64,000 nucleotides of DNA from Viscum album (GCA_963277665.1 OY728153.1:275812250-275876249), one strand, 5' to 3'; counted from the first letter of the stretch, positions 12,661 to 24,275 are shown. Numbers and translations are program-made. Notes: generated by a model not told the origin, from the letters alone.

Positions 12661-13680
12661 TCTTTGGGAACTTTAAACTCATCCATAATGATCGCATAAG
12701 CATGAACTTATCCCCTTGGCCTCTTTTGTGGTAATTTCCCTTGATGCTTGGGACATTGGTTTAAAAAATGACCCATTTTTTTGTAGTTGAATCACTATAT
12801 AACAATGGTCTATTTCTTACCCTTACATTCATGAGCTAGATAACCCTTATCACCATGCTTTTAACAAACTCCCATTCCATTCAAGAATTTTCAAAGATGT
12901 TTCTTTCTATAATTTTCACATGATGTAAATTGATTTATTTTATTCTTCTTTTTTTATTCATTCCATTTTTATTGGTGTTCAAATGAATCTTCTTATCTTA
13001 ATTACCCTTAAATATATATGATCTAGAATATTACTTCTCTTTTATGATGATTCATAAAAATATTTCATCATATAATGATTTTTTGAGAAACTAGTGCCCT
13101 TCAGAGACTTGGATTAATACCTTAAAATAGATGGTCAATATTGTATTCTGTATTGCGTATGTAATACATAGAATAACTTAATATTCTTTTTAATATATCC
13201 TTATACCCCAAAACAATTTATTCTTCCATATAATTTTATATGAGTAATGTTATATTTATTTTAGTTTATTTCTCATGATAGAAATACTTTTAAAAAATGA
13301 TTCTTTTAAAGATATCCATTCCATGTGTTATATTTTCTATTCCTCCCTAGTATTTTGGATCAAGAACCACCATTGATCAGTATAACCCTAGATAAAATAT
13401 ACTACCAGTACAACCTTTTCCTTTTCATCACATCCCAAGGCTAGACATATCTTTTCAAGGGACTTAATCCATTTATCATATACCACTGGATTAGTAGTAC
13501 CACTAAATGAAGAGGGATTCTATCACATAAAGAGATCTAAAATAGAATAATCAAACTATGGAACAATAGGTTGCTTCATTAGAGTGAGGTCATTAGTCAT
13601 AACCTAGGTCAACTACCCTAATATAGCCATGATCTTCTTAGTTCCAACACCATTTATATTGTCTTGCTCAGTAGGGAAAT
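12661..13680 (-). pseudogene. B: gag with two zinc-knuckle remnants
   Basis: Near 13360-13510 the minus strand reads SFSGTTNPVVYDKWIKSLEK, the Ty3 gag capsid pattern, followed by CLALGCDEKEKVVL. Near 12770-12870 two knuckle remnants are visible: KHGDKGYLAHEC and, after it, KKMGHFLNQCPKHQ. Both have lost one Cys. Stops occur throughout. Confidence 0.65.
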
Positions 13681-14251
13681 TTATATATTTACCATGAGTG
13701 TTGATACCATTATTTCTTCTAAGAACAATTTATAAACAATAAAACATACTATATTAGCACATAAAATTATGAATTTTAAATCATAATATTTAAATCTAAA
13801 TCTGATTTTACACTTAACATAAATTGAAAATTTATGCATTTTTAATATTGGAATCATAAACATGGTTTCTTAGGGATATTTTTAAATCATACAAATATTT
13901 TCAAATAATTCATAATGCTTTTAAATAAAATTTGAATTATCCTAAGCATATCACTAAAGAGTTTTAAACTAGGTGTTCATTAAGACCCATTGTCATGCAC
14001 ATGTGATGATCGAGTCAAATCCCAATGCACCATTTTCAAAGTTATTACCCTTAGGTACAATTGTTCCAAAACTACATCTACTTATAGTATCCATAAATTG
14101 ATGTATTTTTAAGAAAAACCACATAATATCTATCTTAAAAAAAATTTAGGATGTTATTCTACAATTTGAAATATCCTCAAAGTCTATCATATGGTTATGT
14201 TCCATAATCAATGTTTTCCAAAATCTAATTCTCAAGGTTTCAACTAAACCC
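13681..14251. other. B: 5' leader, no gene seen
   Basis: AT-rich sequence between the gag start and the primer site. The short minus-strand open stretch at 13681-13863 has no recognisable motif. Confidence 0.5.
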
Positions 14252-14263
14252 GCTCTGTTACCA
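14252..14263 (-). other. Primer binding site of element B
   Basis: The minus strand reads TGGTAACAGAGC, one base from the plant initiator-methionine tRNA complement TGGTATCAGAGC. It sits two bases inside the LTR start. Confidence 0.85.
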
Positions 14264-14265
14264 AC

Positions 14266-17173
14266 TGTAGCAACCCCGAATATAGTAACCTAAAGTCAAT
14301 GGTCACTTTATTACATTGGCATATATATAAGGGTTCTAATATTAAAGGAAATATTAGTTTATTAGTCATAGAAAACCACATACATACATGATACCCATTT
14401 TACATTGGGAAAAGAATATAAAACCTAAGAAAATAAAATGATCAATATCCTTGAAACTCATTCAAAGAATTCATATTCATATCTTGAGTAAAGGAAACAA
14501 AATAAGGGTGATCTTAAATAATCAGTAAGGGTTAAATAAAATTCTATCTATTATTAGTAAATAAGGGATAATCATTATGGCATGGTAAATAACTAAAAAC
14601 ACATTCCATTTAATCAATAATTTGAGTACAAAATGCATTCATGGATAATATCAATGCAGTAATCTCATGGATAATAATAAATTAATTAAAAATAAAAGAA
14701 AATTATTAATATTAGATGTAATGATCTCAGAAATCATGATATATATATCATCAAGACCTTTTACCAAGATAGTTTAATATATGGGTAGGTATACATCAAA
14801 AACCAATTTAATTTGGCCAACTAATTTGTCTCATGAGACCTATCGATGCATCAAGGAGATATCTATAACTGGACCCACCCATCATTACATGTCCAATTCA
14901 TTCCTCATATATCTAATGATCAATTTAATTCATGAAAAATATTCTTTATCAATAAATATCCATATTATGTAAATAATACAAATTTATTAATATTTTTCAT
15001 AATTAATCAAATAACTTTCATAATAAAACACTACATGTAATAATGGTATGAAGTTTATGAAATAATCGTATCTATGATACATAGAATATAAATATTTAAG
15101 TGAAATGTAATTTATAGTTATAAAAAGAATGTGAATTTTTTAAGAGAATGTTAACTATGAAAAAATTAATCTGGGATAAGAGATGACAATTAGTTCATCA
15201 TAAATATTGGTTTTGAAATAAAATCATTTCTGTTGGAGAAATAAAGATAATGGAAGAGAAATATTAAAACAATATTTAAATTAATAGTTTTATTTATAAA
15301 ACCATTTAAAACATTTAGAATAATCTAAATATCATAAAATGTATATGATGGTGGAAAATTTTGTTGATTCTATATACGTTAAAAAAGACATTCTTTTTGA
15401 ATTTTTATCAAAAAAATAATTTTTAGAAAATATTATAAATATTCCTTTAAAACGTTTTAAAAAGTTAAGTATAACTTAAAATATCCTTAATAAATTATTT
15501 AAACAATAAAAATTTCTTTTTGAAAACAATTTTGAAAAATATGGACATGAAAGAAAAATATACCCGATTAAATGAGAAATAAAATTGATTTTTTCTACTA
15601 AACATTTAATTGCTTGATTCAAGTTCTAATGAGAGGAAAATATGGAATAAAATATGGAAAATAATTAAATATATATATTATAATAACATTATTTAATTTT
15701 ATGAAGGATAAATGATAATATTACTTTAATGAAAATATAAGAAACCCCAAAAGAAAGTGAGATTATAAAATAAATTCTCACCTCTTTGGAAATTTTTTAA
15801 TTATAACCCACTAAAATAATAAACCTAAATTGTAACATTAATAATCATGAATAAATACTTATTCATGTTAAATATATCAAAGGGGAATTATATACACCAC
15901 ATTAAAGTGAATATGTGTAGAATAAAAAATATGTCTCAATGGAATGGAAATTGAGATGAAATCCATTACCACATGATTCCCTTTAGTTGAACATTATTTA
16001 ACCTCCTTTATAATAGTTTTAAAAATGTTATTAATTTATAATCAAACCATATGAATATTTATAATATCATATATGATCTTTTATAACATCTTATCACCCG
16101 TTTATTAACAATATTTTATTATTACTATTTTTTAGGAGTTAATTACCTTGTTTTATCATGCATGTTTTGTTGTGGAAGTTCTAGTTACTATGTATAAGAT
16201 ATATTAACATCATATAAATAATTATATTAGTTTTATAAATATCATATTTATTCATTATATATATTTTTATAATCATTATTTAAAGTTGGACATATAAAAT
16301 GAAGTGCATCACTTTGTGGAGATGGTAGACCATACAAATACATGAGTGACATTATAATTTCTATAATGGGTGAAAGGGAATGGAAGTGGATGATATATTA
16401 GATTTATAAAATCAATATTATCTCATAATTATCATATATATTCATTATTTCTATCATTATGTCTATCTATGTGAGTCAGTGATGGAAAAAAATTACATCG
16501 ATTCACGAAGTAGTATTCCACTGTACACATGAGAAATGGTATTATTTCTAATTTGAAGAAGAAGGAGATAGAAAAATATTATTCCATAAACATAATTAAA
16601 TCTAATTATATGGGATATAATAGTGTTATTATATTTTAATTGATAATATATAATTTAATGTGCTAAAAGAAGAAATAAAAAAAGAGCTCGGTGAAGGAAA
16701 CTACCTTCGCTTAGAGAAAACTCCTTTAGATCTCTTATTAAGGACCCCAGGGTTGGTCTTTTGGGAATAAAAAAAATTATATAATATAGATAAGGATGTA
16801 GGGGAGAGATTTTGGTAGTGTGTTTTCAAGATAAATTTCATTAGAGGTGTGAAGAAGTGAGGGGAGGAGGTTCTATTTTATAATTGAGGTGAGTGACACA
16901 CTTGTAAATTTTCATAGTTTTTCAATAATATTATGTCATTTTCTTAAATATATGGCCCTAAAATGGTTCATATTCGAATTTAATAATGATAAGATTGAAA
17001 TAAAACCAAACAATGGGGTTTGGGAAAAAATTTAGGTCATTTTTACCCTTATCTTTTTAAATTAACCCTCGATAAACCTATTTTAACCTTTACTATAGTA
17101 ATTAGTTTTTTGTAATTTTACTATTAATTATGAAAAAAAATTAATTTTTAAGGTTATAGGAATAAAATAACCA
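14266..17173 (-). repeat. 5' LTR of element B (2.9 kb in window)
   Basis: It starts on the plus strand TGTAGCAACCCCG beside the primer site and is alignable in blocks with the A LTR as far as that LTR's position of about 9900. It ends AATAACCA against the left LTR of element D. Whether this is its true end or a break is unclear, because no second copy of this LTR is in the window. Confidence 0.7.
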
Positions 17174-17581
17174 TTGGATGGAGCATTCCCAAATCTGTTT
17201 TTTCATTATTGATGATTAATTTGATATTTACATGACGATAAACACCATGATCAATAGAATTGAATCAATGAATATAGACAATAGATAAATGCTGGAACCA
17301 AAGGGTAGGATCATCACATATTATTTATAGTTAATTTTAGAAATTAAATAATTAAATTGTGAGAAATTATTTCTTTTTTAATGGATCTGACAATACCTTC
17401 ACATCATACCAGAGCTGCGTTATAGGAATCAAGAATAGATTCCCTCCAGCGACGATCCACATGTGTTCCATAAACCTCTGAATGATGTTGTAGGAATATC
17501 TGATTGATAGCATAGAATATAGTAATGCTAGAATAGTTAAACTTTGATCTCACTAATAACTAAATCAATGAAGTTTTCTTG
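17174..17581 (-). repeat. D: 3' LTR, left piece
   Basis: This aligns with 41883-42275 in the 5' LTR. Both share CATTCCCAA or AATTCCCAA, then ATTTACATGA.GATAAACACC, then GATCATCACATATTATTTAT, then GAGAATAGATTCC. It breaks off at AATGAAGTTTTCTTG, and the alignment resumes at 33972. Confidence 0.75.
17567..17581. repeat. Target-site duplication of LINE G, left copy
   Basis: AATGAAGTTTTCTTG here matches AATGAAGGTTTCTTTG at 33972-33987. The uninterrupted site in the other D LTR reads GGAATGGTTCTCTTAG. Confidence 0.7.
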
Positions 17582-18030
17582 ATGGGTGAAAAATAGGGCA
17601 TGGAGGCTCGGGAGCTCTCAGCAGCTTTGCAAAACCTAGGGTTTCCTCACACTGCATGCTACGCTTGCTCTGAATCGACTTAAATTATGTTCTTCATGGT
17701 ACATTTTGATCCTAAATGGGAAATTTAATTCTAGGATCATGTTACCAAGGTTCATAATGGTGAAACCCTTCTGGTGGAAAGACGGAGAGGGATCTCGTTT
17801 CTTGAAGCACTGAAGGGTACTGATCTGTGCAAATATATTGTGACGAAAGCGTCTCTATGCAAGAATGTAATGACCTTCCAATTATCATTGGCTTGAGAGT
17901 GTAACGAGTCATTACTTGGCCTTAAGAGACATTCTCGAGGTGCCAAAGGCTGGCAATAAATGCCGAAGGGTTTTATAATACATGGGGGATGATTTACCCC
18001 TTTAACTGAAAACAACCAACAAATAAAGCA
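17582..18030 (+). pseudogene. LINE G: 5' UTR and N-terminal part of ORF1
   Basis: The first 105 bases are non-coding. From ATG at 17687 one frame runs with few stops: FFMVHFDPKWEI, then HVTKVHNGETLLVERRRGIS, then FLEALKGTDLCKYIVTKASL, and later FTPLTENNQQIK up to the border of element C. I do not recognise a named domain. Assignment to ORF1 follows from position and strand, since the plus-strand reading resumes with ORF1 at 28190. Confidence 0.5.
18026..18030. repeat. Probable target duplication of element C, left copy
   Basis: AAGCA here and AAGAA at 28190-28194 flank element C. One of five bases differs, so this is a candidate only. Confidence 0.45.
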
Positions 18031-19245
18031 AACTAGATAAATATCTCCAAGAAACCACTATATGATGCATGATTTAAAACCAAAACAACTCAACCATTAT
18101 TTTCATAATAACCCAACCAAGTGCAAAAATAGAGTACAAAACCAAATCAGAGTAAATAACGGAAATACAACTACAAGACTTCAAGACGACAACCCAACTC
18201 CATGCTCCACAAGTTCCAAGATCTAACATCAGGAACCATCCCAAGAGTCACAAAGTAGTGCTATAAACGTGTGACACTTTACCTTTTCCAACATCCCAGT
18301 ATATGACATCTGCAAAAGCACCATCGTGCCAAAGAAGGGGGTGAGTAATGAAACTCAGTAGGTTTTCCCCGATGACTTCCGAACCCATGCCTCTATGATA
18401 AAACATGTTATCACATTTATATAAAACAATTTATAGAAAACCATTCCAAAATAGTTCAAAATATAGAAAGTTCCATGTTAAGCCATTTTCCAACAAAAAA
18501 TATTTTCCAAAAAAAGAAAAAAAGCAAAGTTTCCCAATCAAATTCACATTTCCATTTTGGCACTTCCATTCCATTTCACAAATCCACACAACCAACCATT
18601 TCAGAACCCATAAAATCCACTATGCATGCATCATTATGATAGTTCCATAATCATGAGTGGTTTCTTGTCAATCTACCAAGCCTTCACAAGGTAATTATTC
18701 CCCATGTGGCATTACACCTTTGGCACCGAGAACAAGGTCATATTTCAACCAAGCCTCATAAATGAAATATGAACAGACACACCAAGTATGCCCAAAACCA
18801 CACCATTTCAACCATGCCAAAACCATTTCAATAAAACACCCTTTTATTGAAAACCTTTTTCACACAAACCATTTTACAAATCCCACAAATCCATATTTTA
18901 AAATCATTATTTTAAAATCAAGAAACGAAAACACTTTTCACAAACCATTCTTTCAATTTGCACAATTTCATAAAAACCCATAAATCATCACTAAAGAAGA
19001 TTTATAACATGATTTGCACCACAATTTCACAATCAAAACCAAGCGATTAAATAAATTTGAACTAATACTTCAAGTTATAAGAAAGATAAATTGAGAGTGA
19101 AGCCACCTACCTTAACAAATTGGGAGAAACCAAGCCACGAACCAAGAACACTCAAGAACACCGTGTAAAAACTCCAAAAACCCTCCTTAGATCTCTTCTC
19201 CTGACACAAACAAGACCAAATCTTGTCATAGTTGGAATCCAAATC

Positions 19246-19278
19246 CTTAGATCTACCCATAACGGGTGTAGATCTAAG
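19246..19278. repeat. AGATCT-centred inverted repeat in the C LTR
   Basis: The left arm CTTAGATCTACCC and right arm GGGTGTAGATCTAAG are separated by ATAAC. The same structure is kept in the other LTR at about 27616-27648, and further AGATCT sites surround both. Confidence 0.7.
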
Positions 19279-19526
19279 AAAATGAGAGAAGAGGAGAAGT
19301 AGATCTAAGTATATCTAAGAAACCAATCAAGAATGATCACATACCTTAAGAATCCGACTTCGATTCACCAAGATAAGCCTTCGGATCACCTTCGGAACAC
19401 TTGGGAGAAGTTTTCCAACCTTCAAGGGAGATTAATCCCGAGTTAGGGCCACTTAGGAGCTTTAAACAAGGCAATTAAAGGAAAAATGAGTTAGATCCAC
19501 AATTTTAGGATCTAATTTTAAGTGAC

Positions 19527-19725
19527 CACACGGTTAGTCCACACGGTTTGACAAACCGTGCGCTAACTGTGCGTTAGATTCTACCTCGTCCATCCTTCAT
19601 GCACGACCTCATTGCACGGTTTCCCTTAACCGTGCACCGACCGTGTAGAAGCCACTGCCTCACCTGTCATACATGCACGGTTTGGCCGCATGGTTTGACC
19701 AACCGTGCGCCGCCCGTGCGCCTTC
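19527..19725. repeat. CACGGTTT / AAACCGTG motif cluster in the C LTR
   Basis: There is a perfect inverted repeat, CACGGTTT at 19542-19549 and AAACCGTG at 19553-19560, plus several further GCACGGTTT and ACCGTGCG copies up to 19725. The other LTR has the same cluster at about 27898-28070, with two short deletions that fall between motif copies. Confidence 0.75.
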
Positions 19726-19842
19726 CTCTTTGCTTCCAACTTCACTCCAGGATCTGCCGATTCTCCCATACATCACCCATAACTTTTAAAACCAAGAAAA
19801 TCATCAAGTAAGGGTTACATACCAGAAACTGGGGGTACTACA

Positions 19843-19860
19843 TTCTCCCCACCATTGGCC
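19843..19860 (-). other. Polypurine tract of element C
   Basis: The minus strand reads AATGGTGGGGAGAA directly before the LTR start TGTAGTACCC. The run is purine-rich with one T. Confidence 0.65.
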
Positions 19861-19904
19861 TTTCCTTCCCCAGAAATTAGAAAACCATTACTGGCCTGAA
19901 AGAG

Positions 19905-20174
19905 TTCTGGCCACTACTCCTTCATTTCTTTCTCGTGTTCCCAAGTCTCTTCCTGAATCTGACCATGTTTCCACAAAACCTGCACTAGGCCGATTCTTTT
20001 TCCATGCAAGACTTTATCATGCCTATCCAAAATCCACACTGGGATATGTACCAAAGAAGAATCCAGCTCTAGGTCAACGTGATCCCATCTGATCACATGG
20101 TCCGAATCAGTCTGATACTTCTTAAACTGAGATACATGGAATGAATGCCAACAGTCTACGACAGTGATCTGCAT
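19905..20174 (-). pseudogene. C: chromodomain-like C-terminus of integrase
   Basis: The open stretch 19914-20174 reads CWHSFHVSQFKKYQTDSDHV, then HIPVWILDRHDKVLHGKRIG, then VQVLWKHGQIQEETWEHEKE. This is the conserved tail of Tekay-type chromoviruses, in which a divergent chromodomain follows the integrase. It overlaps the integrase reading at 20122-20174 in another frame, which shows a frameshift. The last codons precede the polypurine tract by about 60 bases. Confidence 0.85.
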
Positions 20175-20780
20175 AATATTTCTGACGACCTTGAGCCGTC
20201 TCCATCCTCTTTCTAATCAACTGAATATTCTCCTTTGTTTCTTGGGCAAGGCTCGACCCGACTAGTAAAGTTTCACTAGTTTCCACCCAGCATAGTGGAG
20301 AATGACAAGGACGCCCATACAATGCTTCGAACGGAGCCATGCGTATCGAGGCTTGATAGCTGTTATTGTACGATAACTCCACTAAGGGTATATGATCCTC
20401 CCATGAGCCACAAAAATCCATTACACAAGCCCGAAAAATGTATTCTAATGTCTGTATCATCTGCTCGGATTTCCCATCCATCTGAGGATGATACGTCGTA
20501 CTCATAGTCAACCGAGTCCCAAGGGATTGTTGTAAGGATTTCCAGAAACGAGATGTGAACCTCAGATCACTATTTGAGACGATAGACATTGGTACACCAT
20601 GTCTCTTTACCACTTCCCGGATATAGATTTTTGAAAGATCTTCCACTGTATGGGTTTCACGAATTGGGATGAAATGGGCCGACTTGGTTAGACGATCCAC
20701 TATCACCCAAATGGCATCAGGTTTTCAAATTATTCTTGGAAGGACTGTAACAAAATTCATTTCTATCTGCTCCCATTTAC
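20122..20780 (-). pseudogene. C: integrase catalytic core
   Basis: The 194-codon stretch (20122-20706) contains VDRLTKSAHFIPI, SNSDLRFTSRFWKSLQQ, YHPQMDGKSEQMIQTLE and FEALYGRPCHSPLCW, an almost complete Ty3 integrase core. Upstream, before a stop, WEQIEMNFVTVLPR holds the position of the first catalytic Asp. Two of the three catalytic residues appear lost: MDF is MNF, and SDRD is SNSD, while the Glu in KSEQ is kept. Both changes are G-to-A on the coding strand, which is typical of methylated-C decay on the other strand. Confidence 0.9.
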
Positions 20781-20819
20781 ACACTGGGATAGGTAAAGAG
20801 TGTAACATACCATCTGGTC

Positions 20820-21231
20820 TCTGATGCTATGCTTTAACCTTTTGACAAGTTAAGCACCGCGAGGCGAATTCGACCACCTTCCTTTTCATGCCGCTCCACC
20901 AAAACTGCGCCTTTATCACCTTATAAATCTTCTGTGTACCTAGATGTACAACCCATCTTGAATGGTGGTAAGCATTAAGGAGTTGTTTCTGACAAACTAT
21001 AGGTACAACCATCCAATCTCTGAAACAAAAAACTGAACCCACTTCCAGTTTCCAGCCATCAATGGTCTCCCCACCATTGAGTTTTGAACTCATTATCAGA
21101 CATTCCTCATCAGATGTTTGTGCCTCTTTAACCACCTTTACCAGTTCAGGAATAAGCGTAGATGAAAAGAAAACCACAAAATCACCTCGGTTTTCACATT
21201 CCATATGCATGTTGGCTAAGACCGAAATCAA
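20820..21231 (-). pseudogene. C: integrase zinc-binding domain and linker
   Basis: The 134-codon stretch ends with HHSRWVVHLGTQKIYKVIKA, QFWWSGMKRKVVEF and ASRCLTCQKVKA. These are the His and Cys pairs of the HHCC zinc finger of Ty3 integrase. The first half is the RNase H to integrase linker. The zinc residues look intact. Confidence 0.85.
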
Positions 21232-21269
21232 CTACCATTCATCTGAAGATTCTTTTGCCAACTAAGCAT

Positions 21270-21747
21270 ATGAATTTCTGCTTAATGTATCGGCCACCGA
21301 ATTACCCTTACCCAGTGTATACATCAAGTCAAAGTCGAACATTTGAAGTTATTCCATCCATCTACTCTGCCTCAGATTCAAATCTCATTGTGAGAAAATG
21401 TGTTTCAGGATTTTGTGATATGTAAACAAAGTGAACTTCTCACCAAAGAGATAATGAAGCCAAGTCTTCAAGGCATGGAAAACTACAGCTAAATCCAAAT
21501 CGTGTGTTGGGTAATTCTTCTCTTGCACCCTCAAATTCCTTGAACCATAAGTAACAACATGGTCTCCTTTCATGAGAACACAACCCAACACTGTTCCCGA
21601 AGCGTCGCAATACAACACATACCCTTGTCCTGATTCTGGAAAAATCAAGATGGGTGCTGATGTAAGGAGAACTTTCAACTCTTGAAAAGATCTCTGACAT
21701 TCTTCAGTCCATTGAAATGCACTGTTTTTCTTTTTTAAAGCTGTCAT
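21270..21747 (-). pseudogene. C: RNase H domain
   Basis: The 120-codon stretch at 21385-21747 reads FQWTEECQRSFQELKVLLTS, YVLYCDASGTVLGCVLMKGD with a catalytic Asp, YGSRNLRVQEKNYPTHDLDL and LFGEKFTLFTYHKILKHIFS, where TYHK stands for the usual TDHK. The domain continues in another frame to about 21270. Confidence 0.9.
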
Positions 21748-22449
21748 GGGTGAAGCTAGTCATGAGAATTCATGCAAAAAGTGTCGATAATAACCAGATA
21801 GACCAAGAAAACTTCATATTTCAAAGACATTATTCGGCGGTTTCCAAGAAAGAACAACTTCTATCTTTTCTGGATCCACTGAAACACCTTTCTCAGAAAC
21901 AACATGGCCTAGAAAATGTACTTATTGTATCCAGAAATCGCACTTTGAAAATTTGACATACAAATGATGGTCCCTCAAGATTTCCAACACTGTCGCCAAG
22001 TGTTGCTCATGCTCAGCCCTTGTTCTTGAATACACCAATATGTCATCCACAAACACCACAACAAAAGAATACAGATATGGATAAAATATCCAATTCATCA
22101 AAGCCATGAAGACTGCTGGTGCATTCGTAAGACCAAAAGGCATGACTACATATTCGTAGTGGCCATATCTGCTTCTGAAGGCTGTCTTCGGAATATCCTC
22201 CTTCCGAACTCGCCACTAGTGATATCCTGACTGTAAGTCAATTTTGGAGAACCACTGAGCTACCCTCAATTGTTCAAATAGGTCATCAATGCATGTAAGT
22301 GGATATATATTCTTTATCGGAACTTGGTTAAGTTTACGATAATCCACACATAGCCTCAAAGTTTCATCTGCTTTCTTTACAAACAAAACTGGTGCTGCCC
22401 ATGAGGACACGCTTGGAAGAATAAAACCTTTTCTTTCTAGATCTTCTAA
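21748..22449 (-). pseudogene. C: reverse transcriptase
   Basis: Open pieces: 22216-22410 with [28 protein letters not shown] and [11 protein letters not shown] (motif A Asp present), and 21922-22143 with [18 protein letters not shown] and [12 protein letters not shown] (catalytic Asp-Asp present). A stop lies between them, and thumb and connection follow to 21748. The catalytic residues are intact but the frame is interrupted. Confidence 0.9.
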
Positions 22450-23280
22450 CTACAACTTCAATTCCTTTAACTTAATTGGTTCCATCCTATAAGATGGAAG
22501 TGAGATAGGACTGGTCCCCGAAAGGAGATCAATCGTAAACTCTATTTCTCTCATAGGTGGTAACCCTGAGAAGTTTATAGGAAAAACATCAGGAAATTGA
22601 TCCACCACAGATGGAAAACTATTTTCCACAATCTCTTCCAATGATTCCAAATTCAACACTGCCAATTGGTAAGAGGCCATTCCCACCATTGGTGCCAACA
22701 AGCTCTTTGCACCTTTCTTTACCATCCTCTCTCCTCTGAAGAGATGGTCGATTCTTTCCTCCATCGTGAAACTAACCGTTCTCCCATAACAGTCGATGTA
22801 AGATTTAAACATTGTCAACCAATCCATACCGAGGATTATATCATTGACATCTATATCCAACATGGATAAGTTCCATTTCAGCTCAGCTCCATCAACCGTT
22901 ATAGCACATGCTCTACACACGAAGGATTTCCATTCTCTTTCACCCAGAGGAATTTGTAGTTTTAACACAGAAGGAATCATTTCAAGTTGTAAGTTTAGAA
23001 AATCCGCAATCCGAGAAGCAAGAAAAGAATAGGATGCGCCAGTATCGAACAACACTTGCATGATGATAGAATTCAGAAGAATCGTACCTCTCACCGTAGA
23101 CAGTCCAGACTGGTCATCCTCAATCACCTGTTTCACTCCATACAATTGATTTGTTGCTACACTTTGATCCTTATTGACTTGTTGAGATTGCCTTGCCGGA
23201 GGTGTCATGGTATTCCTGGAATCACCATAACTAGCTCTGTTCTGCTGGCGAGGCTGATTTTTCTGTCCTCTCCCTGTCAA
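22450..23280 (-). pseudogene. C: aspartic protease and linker
   Basis: This is a 276-codon stretch without stops. Residues 1-50 are a Gln/Asn-rich gag tail. The active site is VLFDTGASYSF at residues 76-86. The ILGMDWL block lies at 149-155. Residues 222-276 (VVDQFPDVFP, then MREIEFTIDLLSGTSPIS, then SYRMEPIKLKEL) are the lead-in to RT. All visible protease hallmarks are intact. It is the longest open frame in the window and is not a host gene. Confidence 0.9.
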
Positions 23281-23339
23281 AGCATAAGATGCTTGCGACG
23301 CTTAGGAGGTATCATGCGCACCCAACCTTGAAGCACTTC

Positions 23340-24275
23340 GACAATATCACTGAAGATTCCCCATCTTGTTGAAATTATGGCAAGCTCTTGGTGGTGCTAT
23401 ACATTCTCGTTTCATGAGGTCAATCGCGACACATTGAAAACACCCAACTTTCATCATGGGCCGTGGAGGAAGATTCACTGATCCTTTCGTCTGATTTTGA
23501 TTTGCACTCCCACCTTGGAAGTAGGTGTCCATATTCTACTTGTTACCGGCATTAGAGTTCCCACCCGTTCCTGTGGGTATCATCATAATTCTCCTCCCAT
23601 AACTCCTGAGATGTCACTTTCTGCTACTGTTGCTCTATTTACTATTTCTATATAATCCGTAGTACAGAGCCTAGCTATCTTCGAGAGAATCTCCTGTCGT
23701 AATACTGATTCAAATATGTGTTCCTTCAACGACGCACTTTCAGTAACTTCGGGTACAAAGCATACTAAATTCATGAATTTATCCACATACTCTATGATAG
23801 AGAGATTTTCCTGCTTCAGTCTGAAAAAGTCAGTTGTCCTTTGGATCTTGAACGTGTGAGGATAGAATTATTTATTAAACAATTTCTCAAATTCCTCCCA
23901 GCCCAGGACTTGATCCAGCTTAGCCTGCACCACCATCTCCTACCACTATCATGCAAGATCCTACATTATATATGTTTCCAACTTTACATTCAGCTCTACT
24001 AGTGTGCTGATGAAATTGAAGATACGATTCATCCTACTTAGCCACACCTCCACCTTTTCTGGTTCAGAATCACCCCGAAATATGGGTGGATTCTATTTCT
24101 AGAACTGAATGGAATGGTCTACATGCCTTGACTCATCTCTCCGATTCCCCATGTCCACAGCCTGAAATGCTTGAACGATATTCTGAACCATCTCTTAGTT
24201 CACTCTTGGTTCAGGTGCAACCACATTCTCCACAGCTTCTTCCATTTGGTTTCTACAACGTCTAACGAGTGCCAT
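23340..24275 (-). pseudogene. C: gag
   Basis: The probable start is ATG at 24273-24275 (MALVRRCRNQMEEAVEN). It reads through stops to IFRGDSEPEKVEVWLSRMNR, FEKLFNKXFYPHTFKIQRT and, in the open stretch 23583-23786, VDKFMNLVCFVPEVTESASL, the Ty3 gag pattern. A decayed zinc knuckle lies at 23347-23532 (VGCFQCVAIDLMKRECIAPP, with the His missing). One stop (TAA where CAA is expected) is at about 24192-24200. Confidence 0.85.

Larger units (their letters stand above)
10743..17173 (-). mobile_element. Ty3 element B, relative of A, truncated
   Basis: Read on the minus strand this has a 5' LTR (14266-17173), primer site, gag, protease, RT and RNase H, and then stops at the border of A's LTR. Integrase and 3' LTR are not in the window. 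Its LTR resembles A's LTR only in blocks (for example 15930-15975 with 7790-7835, and 16690-16760 with 8715-8785). Its RT also differs clearly from A's, so it is a separate subfamily. Its right end abuts the left LTR of copia element D at 17174. Confidence 0.75.
18031..19842 (-). repeat. 3' LTR of element C
   Basis: This matches 26399-28189 throughout. On the minus strand it begins TGTAGTACCCCC directly after the polypurine tract. It holds a cluster of AGATCT motifs (19187-19306), a cluster of CACGGTTT/AAACCGTG motifs (19527-19725) and the GGGGTGAGT motif shared with other Ty3 LTRs (18338-18362). The plus-strand open stretches within it are chance ORFs. Confidence 0.9.

Noticed and set aside
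2022..14265. Tandem A-B array sharing one LTR made by unequal recombination
   Set aside because: The two LTRs assigned to A resemble each other much more than B's LTR, and B's pol frame is cut exactly at A's edge. Nested insertion is simpler, although the shared-LTR model is not excluded.
17752..18015. Minus-strand 87-codon ORF
   Set aside because: No recognisable domain. It lies in the 5' part of LINE G, whose reading is on the plus strand.
22450..23280. Longest open frame (276 codons) as a host gene
   Set aside because: It contains DTGAS, ILGMDWL and the RT lead-in and sits in order between gag and RT of element C.
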